The notes under the pieces are model-generated. The model worked only from the letters and a program-made list of their open reading frames with translations. It searched no databases and was not told where the DNA came from. 30,974 bases of DNA, from assembly GCA_900769145.1 (NCBI GenBank), contig CAAGFN010000117.1, positions 1-30,974 of the forward strand. Reading direction: 5' to 3'. Position numbers and translations under genes: made by a program. Below are positions 23,351 through 30,435 of this stretch, piece after piece (position 1 is the stretch's first letter; each line of letters starts with the position of its first letter). Origin of the DNA: Rikenellaceae bacterium (GTDB lineage: Bacteria; Bacteroidota; Bacteroidia; Bacteroidales; UBA932).

Positions 23351-23415
23351 CTCTTCATATATTTCCCAATTATGAACCTACACGTGACCCGGACCTTTAT
23401 CTTGCCTGATAAAAG
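23339..23415 (-). promoter_or_regulatory. Alternative leader RNA pairings (pause hairpin and antiterminator)
   Basis: Minus strand. Pause hairpin: CTTTTATC (23415-23408), inside the last Phe/Tyr codons, pairs over 8 bp with GATAAAGG (23401-23394), which contains the leader stop codon. Antiterminator: GTCCGGGT (23394-23387) pairs over 8 bp (two G-U) with GCCCGGAT (23346-23339). The latter is the 5' arm and loop of the terminator, so the two structures exclude each other. The antiterminator strand begins 2 nt after the leader stop, where a terminating ribosome would cover it. Confidence 0.75.
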
Positions 23416-23459
23416 TAAAAGTAAATCCCGAAGTCAAAAAATCGTGTACTGTTTCTCAT
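23397..23459 (-). CDS. Phe/Tyr-rich leader peptide of the pheA operon
   Basis: A 20-codon ORF (ATG at 23459-23457, TAA ending at 23397). Residues 7-17 read FFDFGIYFYFY: five Phe and three Tyr in eleven residues, eight in the whole 20-residue peptide. This is what a pheA leader peptide should look like. Its translation would act as a sensor of charged tRNA-Phe and tRNA-Tyr: a ribosome stalled on codons 13-17 blocks the pause hairpin and frees the antiterminator strand, while a ribosome reaching the stop covers that strand and lets the terminator form. The peptide itself need have no function. The predicted promoter leaves only a few nucleotides before the ATG, so initiation may be leaderless. 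Confidence 0.85.
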   Translation of the reverse strand: MRNSTRFFDFGIYFYFYQAR

Positions 23460-23467
23460 AACGGAGG

Positions 23468-23500
23468 CAAATATAGAAAAATAATTCTGAAAATATACAA
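23468..23500 (-). promoter_or_regulatory. Promoter of the pheA operon
   Basis: Minus strand: TTG (23500-23498), 22-nt spacer, TATATTTG (23475-23468). The -7 element is a full match; the spacer is slightly long. Transcription would start near 23463, 2-6 nt before the leader ATG and about 180 nt before pheA. Confidence 0.6.
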
Positions 23501-23519
23501 TCCGGTAAGATTTTTTACG

Positions 23520-24986
23520 CTACTTTATCTCCGAGGCCTTGAGCACCAGCTGGCAAAATGCCGCCCGATAGCCGTGAGGGTCATATTCCGACTGTCCGGC
23601 AAGGTTGTAGGCCATGGCGAAGTCAGCATCGCCCTTGTATTGGGAATTCAGAAGGGTCAGTCCGTATGCGGCAACACCGGCTGCGAAGCGGAACTCCTTG
23701 GAAGTGGTGGAGGCCTCGCCTACATTGCAAGTCAAAGGAATGCTGTCCTCCCCAAGTTTATCCTTGTAACGGAAATCGAACACGGCAATATCGGAACCTT
23801 CACCATAGCCCTCCGCAGGAATGATTTCATACAATGCGGTAACTGTCTGGCCAGCCCCGATTTCACCGGCATCCTTGGCATCATTCTCGAAATCTTCATT
23901 GGAGAGAAGCCTGTTCTCATAGCCTATCAGCCTGTAGCTGTCCACCTTCTCCTTGTCGAATGTAATCTGGACCTTGGCATCATTGGCCACGCTGAAGAAC
24001 TTGGAAACCTCGTTCACGAAGACCTTGGTCATCTCGTCCTCGGAGTCAATGTATTCGTAGGTTCCATTGCCGGCATTGGAAACTCTCTCCATCATTGAAT
24101 CATTGAGATTGCCGGTACCGAAGCCGCAGACTGTCAGGTAAATTCCCTTTGCAGCATAGTCCTGGGCCATTTCCAGGATAGCGTCAGTGGAGGTCACTCC
24201 GACATTGAAATCACCGTCGGTCCCCATAATCACCCTGTTGTTTCCTCCCTCGATAAAGTTCTTCAGGCATTCCTCGTAGGCCATCTTCATGGCAGCCCCG
24301 CCGGCCGTGCTGCCGGATGCGACAAGGGATTTAATCGCCTTCTTGATAGTGTTCGACTGGGATACGAGAGTGGATTCCAGGAGAAGCTGGACCGTGCCGG
24401 AATATGTCACTATGGAAATCCTGTCCTGTGGATTGAGATTGTCGACTAGACTCGTGAGGCCCGCCTTCAGTATATCGAGCTTGTCCGAGCTGTTCATTGA
24501 GCCGGAAACGTCAATGAGGAATACGTAATTGGCTTTCGGAAGTTCGGAAACTTCCATTGAGCGGCCCTTGATGCCGAGACGCATCAGTTTGTGGGACTTG
24601 TTCCACGGACAATCCCCCACTTCCCCGTTGATGGCCACGGCCGCATCGCCCTGAGGCTCAGGATAGTCGAATGTAAAATAATTGAGATATTCCTCAATGC
24701 GGACAGAATTCTGCTGCGGCAGCCTGCCACTGCTTACCATCTTCCTCATATAGCCGTAGGCAGCCCCGTCGGCATCCACCGAGAACGTGGATTTGGCATT
24801 TTCCGAGGTCTTTACGAAAGGGTTCTCCCTGATTTCATCGAAGCGGTCCCCGTCTGCCGGTTCATAGGCGCCGTCTTCCTCTGAAGGATAGTATTCCCCG
24901 GCGAAGTCCATATTGTAACTCTCATCCACAGCGCAGGATGCCGCTATCGCCAAAAAAGAAAGGGCAAAGACGATGTTCTTTTTCAT
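23520..24986 (-). CDS. YfbK-like lipoprotein with von Willebrand factor A domain
   Basis: 488-residue exported protein. MKKNIVFALSFLAIAASC looks like a lipoprotein signal with lipidation at Cys18. Residues about 75-145 match the N-terminal domain found before VWA in YfbK-type proteins (RIEEYLNYFTFDYPEPQ). The VWA domain spans about 152-330 with an intact metal-ion-dependent adhesion site: DVSGS (159-163), the Thr in SGSTAGG (Thr227) and TDGDFN (Asp257). The remaining ~150 residues match the YfbK C-terminal domain. Function is unknown, probably envelope-associated ligand binding. I start at ATG 24986; a longer frame upstream covers promoter-like DNA. It lies just upstream of the pheA leader on the same strand, with no clear terminator between. 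Confidence 0.88.
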   Translation of the reverse strand: MKKNIVFALSFLAIAASCAVDESYNMDFAGEYYPSEEDGAYEPADGDRFDEIRENPFVKTSENAKSTFSVDADGAAYGYMRKMVSSGRLPQQNSVRIEEYLNYFTFDYPEPQGDAAVAINGEVGDCPWNKSHKLMRLGIKGRSMEVSELPKANYVFLIDVSGSMNSSDKLDILKAGLTSLVDNLNPQDRISIVTYSGTVQLLLESTLVSQSNTIKKAIKSLVASGSTAGGAAMKMAYEECLKNFIEGGNNRVIMGTDGDFNVGVTSTDAILEMAQDYAAKGIYLTVCGFGTGNLNDSMMERVSNAGNGTYEYIDSEDEMTKVFVNEVSKFFSVANDAKVQITFDKEKVDSYRLIGYENRLLSNEDFENDAKDAGEIGAGQTVTALYEIIPAEGYGEGSDIAVFDFRYKDKLGEDSIPLTCNVGEASTTSKEFRFAAGVAAYGLTLLNSQYKGDADFAMAYNLAGQSEYDPHGYRAAFCQLVLKASEIK

Positions 24987-25018
24987 GTTCCTTTTAAAAT
25001 TTCCTTTTTCCGGATAAA

Positions 25019-25046
25019 TAGATGCAGCCGGAACCGGAAATGTTGC
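25019..25046 (-). promoter_or_regulatory. Candidate ECF-sigma-type promoter for the VWA lipoprotein gene
   Basis: Minus strand: GCAACATTT (25046-25038) and CATCTA (25024-25019), with 19 nt between GCAAC and TCTA. This resembles ECF promoters (AAC in the -35, TCTA-like -10), and no TAnnTTTG element is present in the 79-bp gap. No sigma factor gene is encoded in the window. Confidence 0.35.
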
Positions 25047-25065
25047 AAAAAGGGTGCGGAATTCT

Positions 25066-25614
25066 TCAAAAGAGACCGAGAGGGATGTTGATGCCCAGGA
25101 GGATAAGGACAATGCCACCGGTTATCGCGGCAGGCCGTCCGGCCTTGGCCCCGATGAAGGAACCGCCTTTGATTCCGACGATTACGGACAATGCAGTAAA
25201 CATGAATACTGCTATGGTCGGAACCCACATGTCCGGGAGAATGCGTCCGGCCATCGACATCGAGATTCCCACTGCGAGGGCATCAATGCTGTCGGCAATG
25301 CCGGCTAGCACAATGTTCCTGAATCCAGTCAGGCTGCGGGGCTCTTCATCCGAGAAGACCTCGCGAATCATTGAGCCGCCCACAAAGAACAGCAGGAGCA
25401 TTCCGACATATTTGACGATTTTTATGATGTACCTGGAAATGAAATCTCCGAAAGCCCAGCCGACGACCAGGAACAATGTCTGGATGACGGCGAATATCAA
25501 TGCGATACGCAAGACTTCCATCCAACGTACATTTTTCATTGAAATACTTGCGCAGAGGGCAACTGCGAAACAGTCAGCGCAGAGGGAGGCGGAAAGCAGA
25601 ATATCCTTGAACAT
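25066..25614 (-). CDS. mntP: Manganese efflux pump MntP
   Basis: 182-residue inner-membrane protein with about six membrane segments in two related halves, as in MntP. Each half has its acidic motif: SASLCADCFAVALCASI (Asp14) and GIADSIDALAVGISMS. The second half ends in GGIVLILLGINI, like the family's ILGGLVLIGIG. MntP exports Mn2+ and protects against manganese excess. In several bacteria it is controlled by a yybP-ykoY riboswitch; here only 3 nt separate it from recR, so no riboswitch can sit directly upstream and it must be read with the recR operon. The spacing argues for constitutive expression. Confidence 0.9.
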   Translation of the reverse strand: MFKDILLSASLCADCFAVALCASISMKNVRWMEVLRIALIFAVIQTLFLVVGWAFGDFISRYIIKIVKYVGMLLLFFVGGSMIREVFSDEEPRSLTGFRNIVLAGIADSIDALAVGISMSMAGRILPDMWVPTIAVFMFTALSVIVGIKGGSFIGAKAGRPAAITGGIVLILLGINIPLGLF

Positions 25615-25617
25615 TGA

Positions 25618-26256
25618 TTATCTGGGTTTGAAAGCCTGTCTGTTTACAATAGAACGGCCAAGTGTCAGCTGGTCGGCGTACTCCAGATCGTCGCCGAAAC
25701 CGAGTCCCCTGGCAAGGGATGATATCCTGACTCCGAACGGGGCAATCTGCCTGTAAATGTAGAATGCAGTAGTCTCTCCCTCCACATCCCCGCTCAGGGC
25801 GAAGATTACCTCCACCTGGCCAGGCGAAGCCGCGGCGGACGAAAGGGCCTCAATGCGTGAACGGAGCTGGCTCACATTGATGTCTGAAGGGCCTATTCCG
25901 TCAATCGGGGAAATCTTTCCGCCAAGTACATGATAGACCCCATGGTACTGGCCCGTGGACTCGATGCTCATCACATCCCGGACATTTTCGACAACGCAGA
26001 CGGTATTGTGGTCACGGCTCATATCCCGGCAGATGGCACATTCGCCCTCATCCGAAATCATCATGCAGGTATGGCAATATACCACTTCCTCACGCAGTCT
26101 TCTGATGGAATCGGTGAAATGCCTAACATTCTCCACAGGCTGGCGGAGCAGATGGAGGGCAAGCCGGAGGGCACTCTTTTCCCCGACCCCCGGCAGTGTA
26201 CTGATAGCATCTACCGCATTCTCAAGCAGTTCTGAAGGGTATTTCTCAGTCTTCAT
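25618..26256 (-). CDS. recR: Recombination protein RecR
   Basis: Works with RecO/RecF to load RecA at gaps during recombinational repair. 212 residues, slightly longer than E. coli RecR. The N-terminal helix-hairpin-helix includes LPGVGEKSALRLALHLL (21-37). The zinc finger is CHTCMMISDEGECAIC (Cys61, 64, 73, 76). The Toprim domain follows (VCVVENVRDVMSIESTGQYHGVYHVLGG), with the conserved SPIDGIGP. Its first 11 nt overlap the end of murQ, and mntP follows after 3 nt, so this repair gene sits inside a peptidoglycan-recycling and transport run. Confidence 0.96.
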   Translation of the reverse strand: MKTEKYPSELLENAVDAISTLPGVGEKSALRLALHLLRQPVENVRHFTDSIRRLREEVVYCHTCMMISDEGECAICRDMSRDHNTVCVVENVRDVMSIESTGQYHGVYHVLGGKISPIDGIGPSDINVSQLRSRIEALSSAAASPGQVEVIFALSGDVEGETTAFYIYRQIAPFGVRISSLARGLGFGDDLEYADQLTLGRSIVNRQAFKPR

Positions 26257-27067
26257 ACTTACCTCCGTTCAAATAAGCCGATATCGCCTTTCTCACTGAA
26301 CCGTACCTGAGCAGGAGTGTCTCAGCGAGGTCGTAATCCTTTATTCCCGCTTCGTCCATTATCATTCTCGCTCCCCTGCCGACAAGCTTGTGGTTGGTGA
26401 GCTGCATATCTACCATTGAGTTGCCCCTGACGTGTCCGAGCCTTATCATCACGGCTGTGGAAATCATATTGAGCACAAGTTTCTGGGCGGTACCGGACTT
26501 CATTCTAGTGCTTCCTGTGACAAATTCCGGCCCGACCACCACTTCAATAGGGATTTCAGCTGCGGCACCAAGTTCCGTCCCGCTGTTGCAGGCAATGCAG
26601 CCTGTCAGCAGACCGGCCTCTCTCGCCTTCCTGACGGCCCCGACAACGTATGGAGTACGGCCTGAAGCAGCCACGCCCACTACCACGTCATCAGGTGCGG
26701 GATTGTATTCCAGGATATCATTCCAGCCCTGTACCGCATTGTCCTCGGCAGCCTCCACGGCATTGCGGAGCGCCTTGTCACCTCCAGCAATCAGGCCGAT
26801 GAACTTGCCCTTCACACCGTATGTAGGCGGAATCTCCGAGGCATCCAGCACTCCCAGACGCCCGCTGGTACCTGCACCTATGTAGAAGACACGGCCACCC
26901 CGCCGCATTCTCCCTACGATTCCCTCCACAAGCATGCCTATGGCATCTATATGCTCAGCCACGGCGTATGGAACAAGTTTGTCCTCGTGATTTATGCAGG
27001 TCAGAATCTCCGTTACGGACATATCCTGGAGATTCTGGTAATTGGATGATTGTTCTGTAGTATTCAT
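26246..27067 (-). CDS. murQ: N-acetylmuramic acid 6-phosphate etherase
   Basis: Cleaves the lactyl ether of MurNAc 6-phosphate, giving GlcNAc 6-phosphate and D-lactate in peptidoglycan recycling. 273 residues, a little shorter than E. coli MurQ (about 298). The SIS sugar-phosphate domain has FYIGAGTSGRLGVLDASEIPPTYG (61-84) with the catalytic Glu78, VVVGVAASGRTPYV, and the signature GPEFVTGSTRMKSGTAQKLVLNM. The C-terminal helical segment follows. Its ATG shares one base with the stop of the sugar kinase upstream (TGATG), so translation is coupled. The kinase supplies its substrate. Confidence 0.96.
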   Translation of the reverse strand: MNTTEQSSNYQNLQDMSVTEILTCINHEDKLVPYAVAEHIDAIGMLVEGIVGRMRRGGRVFYIGAGTSGRLGVLDASEIPPTYGVKGKFIGLIAGGDKALRNAVEAAEDNAVQGWNDILEYNPAPDDVVVGVAASGRTPYVVGAVRKAREAGLLTGCIACNSGTELGAAAEIPIEVVVGPEFVTGSTRMKSGTAQKLVLNMISTAVMIRLGHVRGNSMVDMQLTNHKLVGRGARMIMDEAGIKDYDLAETLLLRYGSVRKAISAYLNGGKYED

Positions 27068-27927
27068 CAGTCCTGTGAATGATATCTTACAAGGCCTTCA
27101 ATCGGTGATGCCTCAACTGCCACTACACTAACCCCTTTCGAGGCGGCTATTTCAATGAATACATCTTTCAATGCCGCTCCGAAGCCTCCCACCACGCCGA
27201 TTCTCCTGCCGGCTGCGCCATATCGGGAAAGGCATCTGTCGAACAATGCCATAAAATTGTCCCTGATGAGGGACCGGACGTATGGGCAGGTGTCGTAATA
27301 CCCTGCAATGAACGGAGCGAACGAACCCAGATACCCGGCCGGGGAGTCCCCCTTGTAAACATTTCTGACAATCGTCTGATAATCAGTATCGTATGCAGCG
27401 AAGAAATCCGATGCGACAGGTTCCGGGACCAGGCCTTTGAGGAAATCCGACACGAAGAGCCTCCCGAGCCTGGATGCGCTGCCCTCGTCACCCAGTATGA
27501 AGCCCCCGGAGCGGACATTCCGTACTATTTTCCCGCCATCATACTCGCAGGTATTGGAGCCTGTTCCGAGAATGACTGCGATACCCGCCTCCCTTCCGCA
27601 GACAGCCCTTGCCGCTCCGAGAAGGTCGGATGCGTATTCTATTGACGCACAGGGGAATGCGGAACGCAATACGGGGTCGATTCCCGCAGCGTTCTCAGGC
27701 ACAGTGTCTCCAGTGGTTATGAGGCCGGCAGCATAGAAATGCAGGGCCGCCACCTCTTCACCCGAAAGATTGAGTCCCGAAACAGCCTCACTGAGGACTG
27801 TGGAAACAAAAACCGGATCAGCAGATGCCAGGTTCATTCCGGCAGTCCTCAGTGAGGATATTGTACCGTCGGCGGATACGGCTCTCCAGTCCGTCTTGCT
27901 CGCGCCGCTTTCAGCAATGATTACCAC
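27067..27927 (-). CDS. murK: BadF/N-acetylglucosamine kinase-family sugar kinase, probable MurNAc kinase
   Basis: 286-residue ASKHA-fold kinase. The N-terminal phosphate motif is IAESGASKTDWRAV, followed by ASDLLGAARAV, the second phosphate motif VILGTGSNTCEYDGG, GGFILGDEGSASRLG (a typical N-acetylglucosamine kinase segment) and the adenosine motif VVGGFGAALKDVF. The family phosphorylates GlcNAc and, in MurK members, MurNAc at C6. Because it directly precedes and overlaps murQ, MurNAc 6-phosphate formation is the likely role, as in the murTKQ operon of Tannerella forsythia. The start codon is GTG, sharing its G with the pepD stop (TAGTG). No MurNAc transporter is in the window. Confidence 0.85.
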   Translation of the reverse strand: MVIIAESGASKTDWRAVSADGTISSLRTAGMNLASADPVFVSTVLSEAVSGLNLSGEEVAALHFYAAGLITTGDTVPENAAGIDPVLRSAFPCASIEYASDLLGAARAVCGREAGIAVILGTGSNTCEYDGGKIVRNVRSGGFILGDEGSASRLGRLFVSDFLKGLVPEPVASDFFAAYDTDYQTIVRNVYKGDSPAGYLGSFAPFIAGYYDTCPYVRSLIRDNFMALFDRCLSRYGAAGRRIGVVGGFGAALKDVFIEIAASKGVSVVAVEASPIEGLVRYHSQD

Positions 27928-29384
27928 TATTTCTCAGGAATATTCTCGAGAAGTGCCTTGACAAACTCCCAGGTTCTTGCCACGGTGTCAATCTTGACTC
28001 TCTCGTCCGGAGAGTGAGGGTGAACGATAGTAGGTCCGAATGAAACCATATCCCAGTTAGGATATTTGGCTCCGAGGAGGGCACATTCAAGTCCGGCGTG
28101 GATTGCCATCACCTTCATATCCTGCCCGTAGAGTTTATGATAAACTTCCTTTACAGTAGCGATTATAGGGGTTTCCGGCTTCGGTGTCCATCCTGAATAA
28201 CCGCCGCAGGTAGTGAACTCGGCACCTGCAAGTTCGAATACGGAACGCATCCTGAGCGCAAGCGCTTCCTTGGCAGAGTCAACGGAACTGCGCATCAGGC
28301 ATCTGATTACCCAATGTCCGTTCTCAGTCCTGATTACGGCAAGGTTGTTGGATGTCTCAGTCAGGCCCTCCACGGAGGCGCTCATCCTCTCCACACCGTT
28401 AGGGCAGGCAAGGATTGACCTGACAGCCCTGAGGGCAACGCCATCCTCAATGTGTTCAGTCACAGGGGCTTCCAGAGCCTCGAACAGGCAAATGGCAGAA
28501 GGGTCGGTCTCTGCAAACTCAGCCTTGATTTCTCCGAATGACTTGTCAATGCCGGCCTTTACTGAATCCAGGGTTTCAGGATTGACCAGCATTGTGACCT
28601 CTGCCTCGAAAGGAATCGCATTGCGGAGGCTGCCTCCCTTGAAATCAGCGATTTTCACTCCGTATTTCTCAATGAGAGGGAGAACGATTCTAGCAGCGGC
28701 CCTGTTGGCATTGGCCCTATAGAGGATTATATCCATGCCTGAATGTCCTCCTGCGAGTCCCTTTACAGTCAGTTTCCAGCTCTGCCATCCATCAGGAGCA
28801 GTTACCGTGTCATATTTGAAATCGGCTGTACCGTCCAGTCCTCCAGCGCATCCGATATAGAGTTCACCTTCGGTTTCGGAATCAAGATTCATAAGGATGT
28901 CTCCCTGAAGTACTCCGGGCTTGAGGCATTCTGCTCCGGTCATTCCGGTCTCCTCGTCGTATGTCACAAGCACCTCGACAGGGCCATGCTTAAGAGTATT
29001 GTCCTCCAGCACAGAGAGTCCCAGACATACTCCAATGCCGTTGTCGGCTCCAAGAGTGGTACCCTTGGCACCCAACCATTCTCCCAGGACCTCGGTCTCA
29101 ATCGGGTCGGTGAGGAAGTCGTGCACCGTCTCCGCCGTCTTCTGGGGAACCATATCCATGTGTCCCTGGAAAATCACTCCCCTGCGGTTCTCATAGCCAG
29201 GCGTGGCAGGCTTGCGGAAAATGATATTTCCTGTATCATCCTTGAAAACCTCTATTCCCTTGGCCTTTCCCCAGTCAAGGAGATATTGCTGCACCTTTTC
29301 CTCGTGCTTTGAAGGACGGGGAATCCTTGTCAGTCCGTAGAAATTGTTCCAGACAATTCTAGGTTCGAGATCTTTGATTGTCAT
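27927..29384 (-). CDS. pepD: Aminoacyl-histidine dipeptidase (M20C, PepD-type)
   Basis: 485-residue cytosolic dipeptidase. M20 metal ligands are present: GHMDMV (His75, Asp77), TLGADNGIG (Asp114), TYDEETGM (Glu144/Glu145), NLDSE, and the C-terminal HPHSPDERV. Between these lies the dimerisation/lid domain. It opens with the PepD hallmark WNNFYGLTRIPRPSKHEEK. PepD cleaves a wide range of dipeptides, including Xaa-His. The gene ends by sharing one base with murK, so in this operon it could also degrade dipeptides released from cell-wall turnover, an inference from position. It lies 19 nt after the DUF4831 gene. Confidence 0.95.
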   Translation of the reverse strand: MTIKDLEPRIVWNNFYGLTRIPRPSKHEEKVQQYLLDWGKAKGIEVFKDDTGNIIFRKPATPGYENRRGVIFQGHMDMVPQKTAETVHDFLTDPIETEVLGEWLGAKGTTLGADNGIGVCLGLSVLEDNTLKHGPVEVLVTYDEETGMTGAECLKPGVLQGDILMNLDSETEGELYIGCAGGLDGTADFKYDTVTAPDGWQSWKLTVKGLAGGHSGMDIILYRANANRAAARIVLPLIEKYGVKIADFKGGSLRNAIPFEAEVTMLVNPETLDSVKAGIDKSFGEIKAEFAETDPSAICLFEALEAPVTEHIEDGVALRAVRSILACPNGVERMSASVEGLTETSNNLAVIRTENGHWVIRCLMRSSVDSAKEALALRMRSVFELAGAEFTTCGGYSGWTPKPETPIIATVKEVYHKLYGQDMKVMAIHAGLECALLGAKYPNWDMVSFGPTIVHPHSPDERVKIDTVARTWEFVKALLENIPEK

Positions 29385-29403
29385 AATATAATAATGTTTA
29401 ATT

Positions 29404-30435
29404 TTACTTTATCATCAATGGGAATGTACTCTCAATGCCGAGCTGATAAACAGGCATCCGGCTCTGGAGGAGGACATTGACACCGTCGCTGAGCCTTACA
29501 TTGCAGGATGCCGGGACACGGTAATGAGCAAGAATGCCCTTGGCTGAAGGCTGCTTCCCGGAAGGAACCGCTACAGGCTCATATACGAATTCGAGCAGAT
29601 AAGGCTTGCCGGAGAGGTCATCAGCAGGAACCAGGCCCTTCGAATCGGAAAGCCTGAAGGCCACATATATCTGATTTTCATTGTCTTTAGACGGGACAAC
29701 CTCGTAATTCATCCTCTGCTCACTGAACTCGCTGTAACCGATGAAAAGAGACATATACTCCTTCTCCAGTCTTGAGATTTCCTCAATGGCCGCACTGAGG
29801 GCTTCCCCGCTGAATGTCGCATCAGTGTCGCCAGTAATTATTTGAACTCTCTTCTTCCTGAGATTGAAAATCATCTCGGCAGCTTCCTTCGCCCTGGCCT
29901 CAGGCGATTTCTGGACCACCATCTCCTGCTGGACGGCGACCTTGTTGTAGGAGGATTCGTTCTTCACATTGCGATAGAGAGTTGCAGCCTCCGAAGTGAG
30001 ATTCGATGTGACTCCCCTTCCCGAGAAATCGGCCTTGCCCGCTGCAGGGAACCGCCATGAGGTTTCCTCTGCTGCTGAAGCCGATACTGATACAAGTCCC
30101 TGGGATGTCAATGACAGGAAAGCAGGCGTACCCACTCCGGGATTGACCGCATATCTGGCCGACATGTCCGCCTCCACGGAGGCTGTCATTTTCGCAGATG
30201 TGACAGTGAATGTGACTGCATCTTTCTGACGGGCATCGATACCCAGATACTTCTGCGCATATCTGGCATACGGTCCGGCATAGAAGTTTTCCTGCGAAGC
30301 CTCGATTTCCAGTTTCACGGAGGTCATCGGAAGCGAATAGATTACAGCTCCCTGGGGATCTGCCGTCCCAGTCTGCGCCACAACCGCTGCCGGAGCAGCC
30401 AGCAATGCGGCAATAATCAAGAATTTGGTTTTCAT
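29404..30435 (-). CDS. DUF4831 family secreted protein
   Basis: 343-residue protein with a Sec signal peptide (MKTKFLIIAALLAAPAAVVAQ), so periplasmic or outer-membrane associated; no lipobox is seen. The mature part contains YAGPYARYAQKYLGID, a hallmark of DUF4831 proteins, a family I know from Bacteroidetes. Also visible are EKEYMSLFIGYSEFSEQRMNYEVVPS and a C-terminal HYRVPASCNVRL segment with beta-rich character. Function unknown. I start at ATG 30435, which overlaps the stop of the upstream acyltransferase gene as ATGA; a second ATG three codons earlier (30444) is also possible. The coupling to an LpxL-type gene hints at an envelope role. Confidence 0.85.
   Translation of the reverse strand: MKTKFLIIAALLAAPAAVVAQTGTADPQGAVIYSLPMTSVKLEIEASQENFYAGPYARYAQKYLGIDARQKDAVTFTVTSAKMTASVEADMSARYAVNPGVGTPAFLSLTSQGLVSVSASAAEETSWRFPAAGKADFSGRGVTSNLTSEAATLYRNVKNESSYNKVAVQQEMVVQKSPEARAKEAAEMIFNLRKKRVQIITGDTDATFSGEALSAAIEEISRLEKEYMSLFIGYSEFSEQRMNYEVVPSKDNENQIYVAFRLSDSKGLVPADDLSGKPYLLEFVYEPVAVPSGKQPSAKGILAHYRVPASCNVRLSDGVNVLLQSRMPVYQLGIESTFPLMIK

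Noticed and set aside
23318..23359. Second small ORF in the pheA leader (ATG at 23359, ending in two Phe codons)
   Set aside because: It spans the terminator stem and U run, and its Phe codons come from the T tract, so it is unlikely to be the sensing peptide; the ORF at 23459-23397 fits far better.
23491..23520. Possible terminator after the VWA gene (GTAA...TTAC around an A-rich loop)
   Set aside because: The stem is only 4 bp and there is no T run after it; readthrough into the pheA leader remains possible.
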